Origin: Rothia sp. SD9660Na
GTDB taxonomy: Bacteria; Actinomycetota; Actinomycetes; Actinomycetales; Micrococcaceae
DNA length: 64,000 nt
Assembly: GCF_030064065.1 (NCBI RefSeq)
Contig: NZ_CP125946.1
Span: 868,001-932,000 of the forward strand
Reading direction: 5' to 3'
Part shown: positions 63,616 to 64,000 of the stretch, one piece after another
How positions within the stretch are numbered: the stretch's first letter is position 1
How the letters are laid out: each line of letters opens with the position of its first letter
Notes under the pieces: generated by a model
Database searches by the model: none
What the model saw: only the letters and a program-made list of their open reading frames with translations
What the model was told of the DNA's origin: nothing
Made by a program: the position numbers and the translations under genes

Positions 63616-64000
63616 ATGAGCGAGAACACGAACAAACCCGGTTACCAGCCCCAACCCGTCCCTGAAAACAGCCAGCAGGGCTCCTCATCTCTGCTCACCA
63701 GTAATACCCTGGTGGTACAGCAAACCCGCAGCTTCATGAGCAATGATTTTGAGATGCAGAGCCAGGACGGGCGCGTGCTTGGCCGGGTGCTGACCACCGG
63801 CTCAACCGCAGGTAGACTGCTCAAGGGCAACCGCACTTTTGACCTTGTTGATGACCGGGGTAACCTGCTCATCAAGATTGTTGACCCCTTTGATTTTGGT
63901 CTGGACCGTTATGAGCTACAGAACCCTGACGGTTCCGTCTTTGCTCATGTACAAAAGCAGTTCTCTTTCATGCGCAAGCGCCTGACCATCGAACTGCCCG
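63616..64000 (+). CDS. LURP-one-related / scramblase-like protein, N-terminal part
   Basis: The gene runs off the right edge; 128 codons are visible. After about 25 Gln/Pro/Ser-rich residues, SNTLVVQQTRSFMSNDFEMQSQDGRVLGRVLTTG begins a tubby-like/LURP-one barrel; RTFDLVDDRGNLLIKIVDPFDFGLDRYELQNPDGSVFAHVQKQ continues it with repeated strand-turn units. Bacterial members are soluble or membrane-associated and of unknown function, distantly related to phospholipid scramblases. The start is supported by the leaderless promoter. The C-terminus cannot be seen. Confidence 0.7.
   Translation, partial: MSENTNKPGYQPQPVPENSQQGSSSLLTSNTLVVQQTRSFMSNDFEMQSQDGRVLGRVLTTGSTAGRLLKGNRTFDLVDDRGNLLIKIVDPFDFGLDRYELQNPDGSVFAHVQKQFSFMRKRLTIELP

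Overview
The window is chromosomal DNA from a high-GC Gram-positive actinobacterium, most likely a Micrococcaceae member close to Rothia. The evidence is the GC-rich coding bias, a mycothiol-dependent aldehyde dehydrogenase, an ilvB-ilvN-ilvC-serA run, a leuC-leuD-murA-plsC-gpsA-ddl-thiL-recG-rsmD run, paired dynamin-like GTPases, and many promoters that appear to fire exactly at a start codon. The genus call is inference from memory of gene order; no search was run.

Layout. 1-8 kb: end of rdgB, a small-molecule kinase, an ADP-ribosylglycohydrolase, then sbcD-sbcC and an MFS exporter. 8-16 kb (mostly minus strand): MBL hydrolase with mscR, an alpha/beta hydrolase with a YihY membrane protein, mqo, an orphan peptide-binding lipoprotein, tRNA-Leu and a Bcp peroxiredoxin. 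16-18 kb: a MarR regulator and a tandemly duplicated tRNA-Lys unit. 18-25.5 kb: ilvBNC behind a transcription attenuator with an untracked 21-codon Ile/Leu/Val leader peptide, then serA and metG. 25.5-33.2 kb: secreted SGNH hydrolase, lipoprotein, and an ABC exporter with its two-component system, joined by a shared 16-bp palindrome. 33.3-39.3 kb: thrC, a small unknown protein, leuB, ilvE and an ABC-F protein. 39.5-41.8 kb: a probable acquired island with an intact RelB-type antitoxin, a YafQ-type toxin broken by one base, and an AT-rich pentapeptide-repeat membrane protein. 41.9-48.7 kb: FAH-family enzyme, gltX next to tRNA-Gln and two tRNA-Glu genes, and the dynamin pair. 48.7-64 kb: an IclR regulator divergent from leuCD, then cell-wall, phospholipid, thiamine and DNA-repair genes, ending in a truncated LURP-one-like gene.

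The unifying metabolic theme is branched-chain amino acid synthesis. ilvBNC, leuB, ilvE and leuCD are all here as separate transcription units, with three apparent control layers: attenuation at ilvB, an IclR-family regulator at leuC, and a shared AT-rich motif upstream of ilvC and leuB.

The observations most worth following are the ilv attenuator, the frameshifted toxin beside its intact antitoxin, the two matching palindromes that tie the two-component system to its ABC exporter, the roughly 15 candidate leaderless promoters, a folded 148-bp intergenic element with interleaved helices at 48.7-48.9 kb, and an over-represented octamer (GCGGACGC), whose GGACGC core also recurs in terminator stems. 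I found no CRISPR array, insertion sequence or rRNA.
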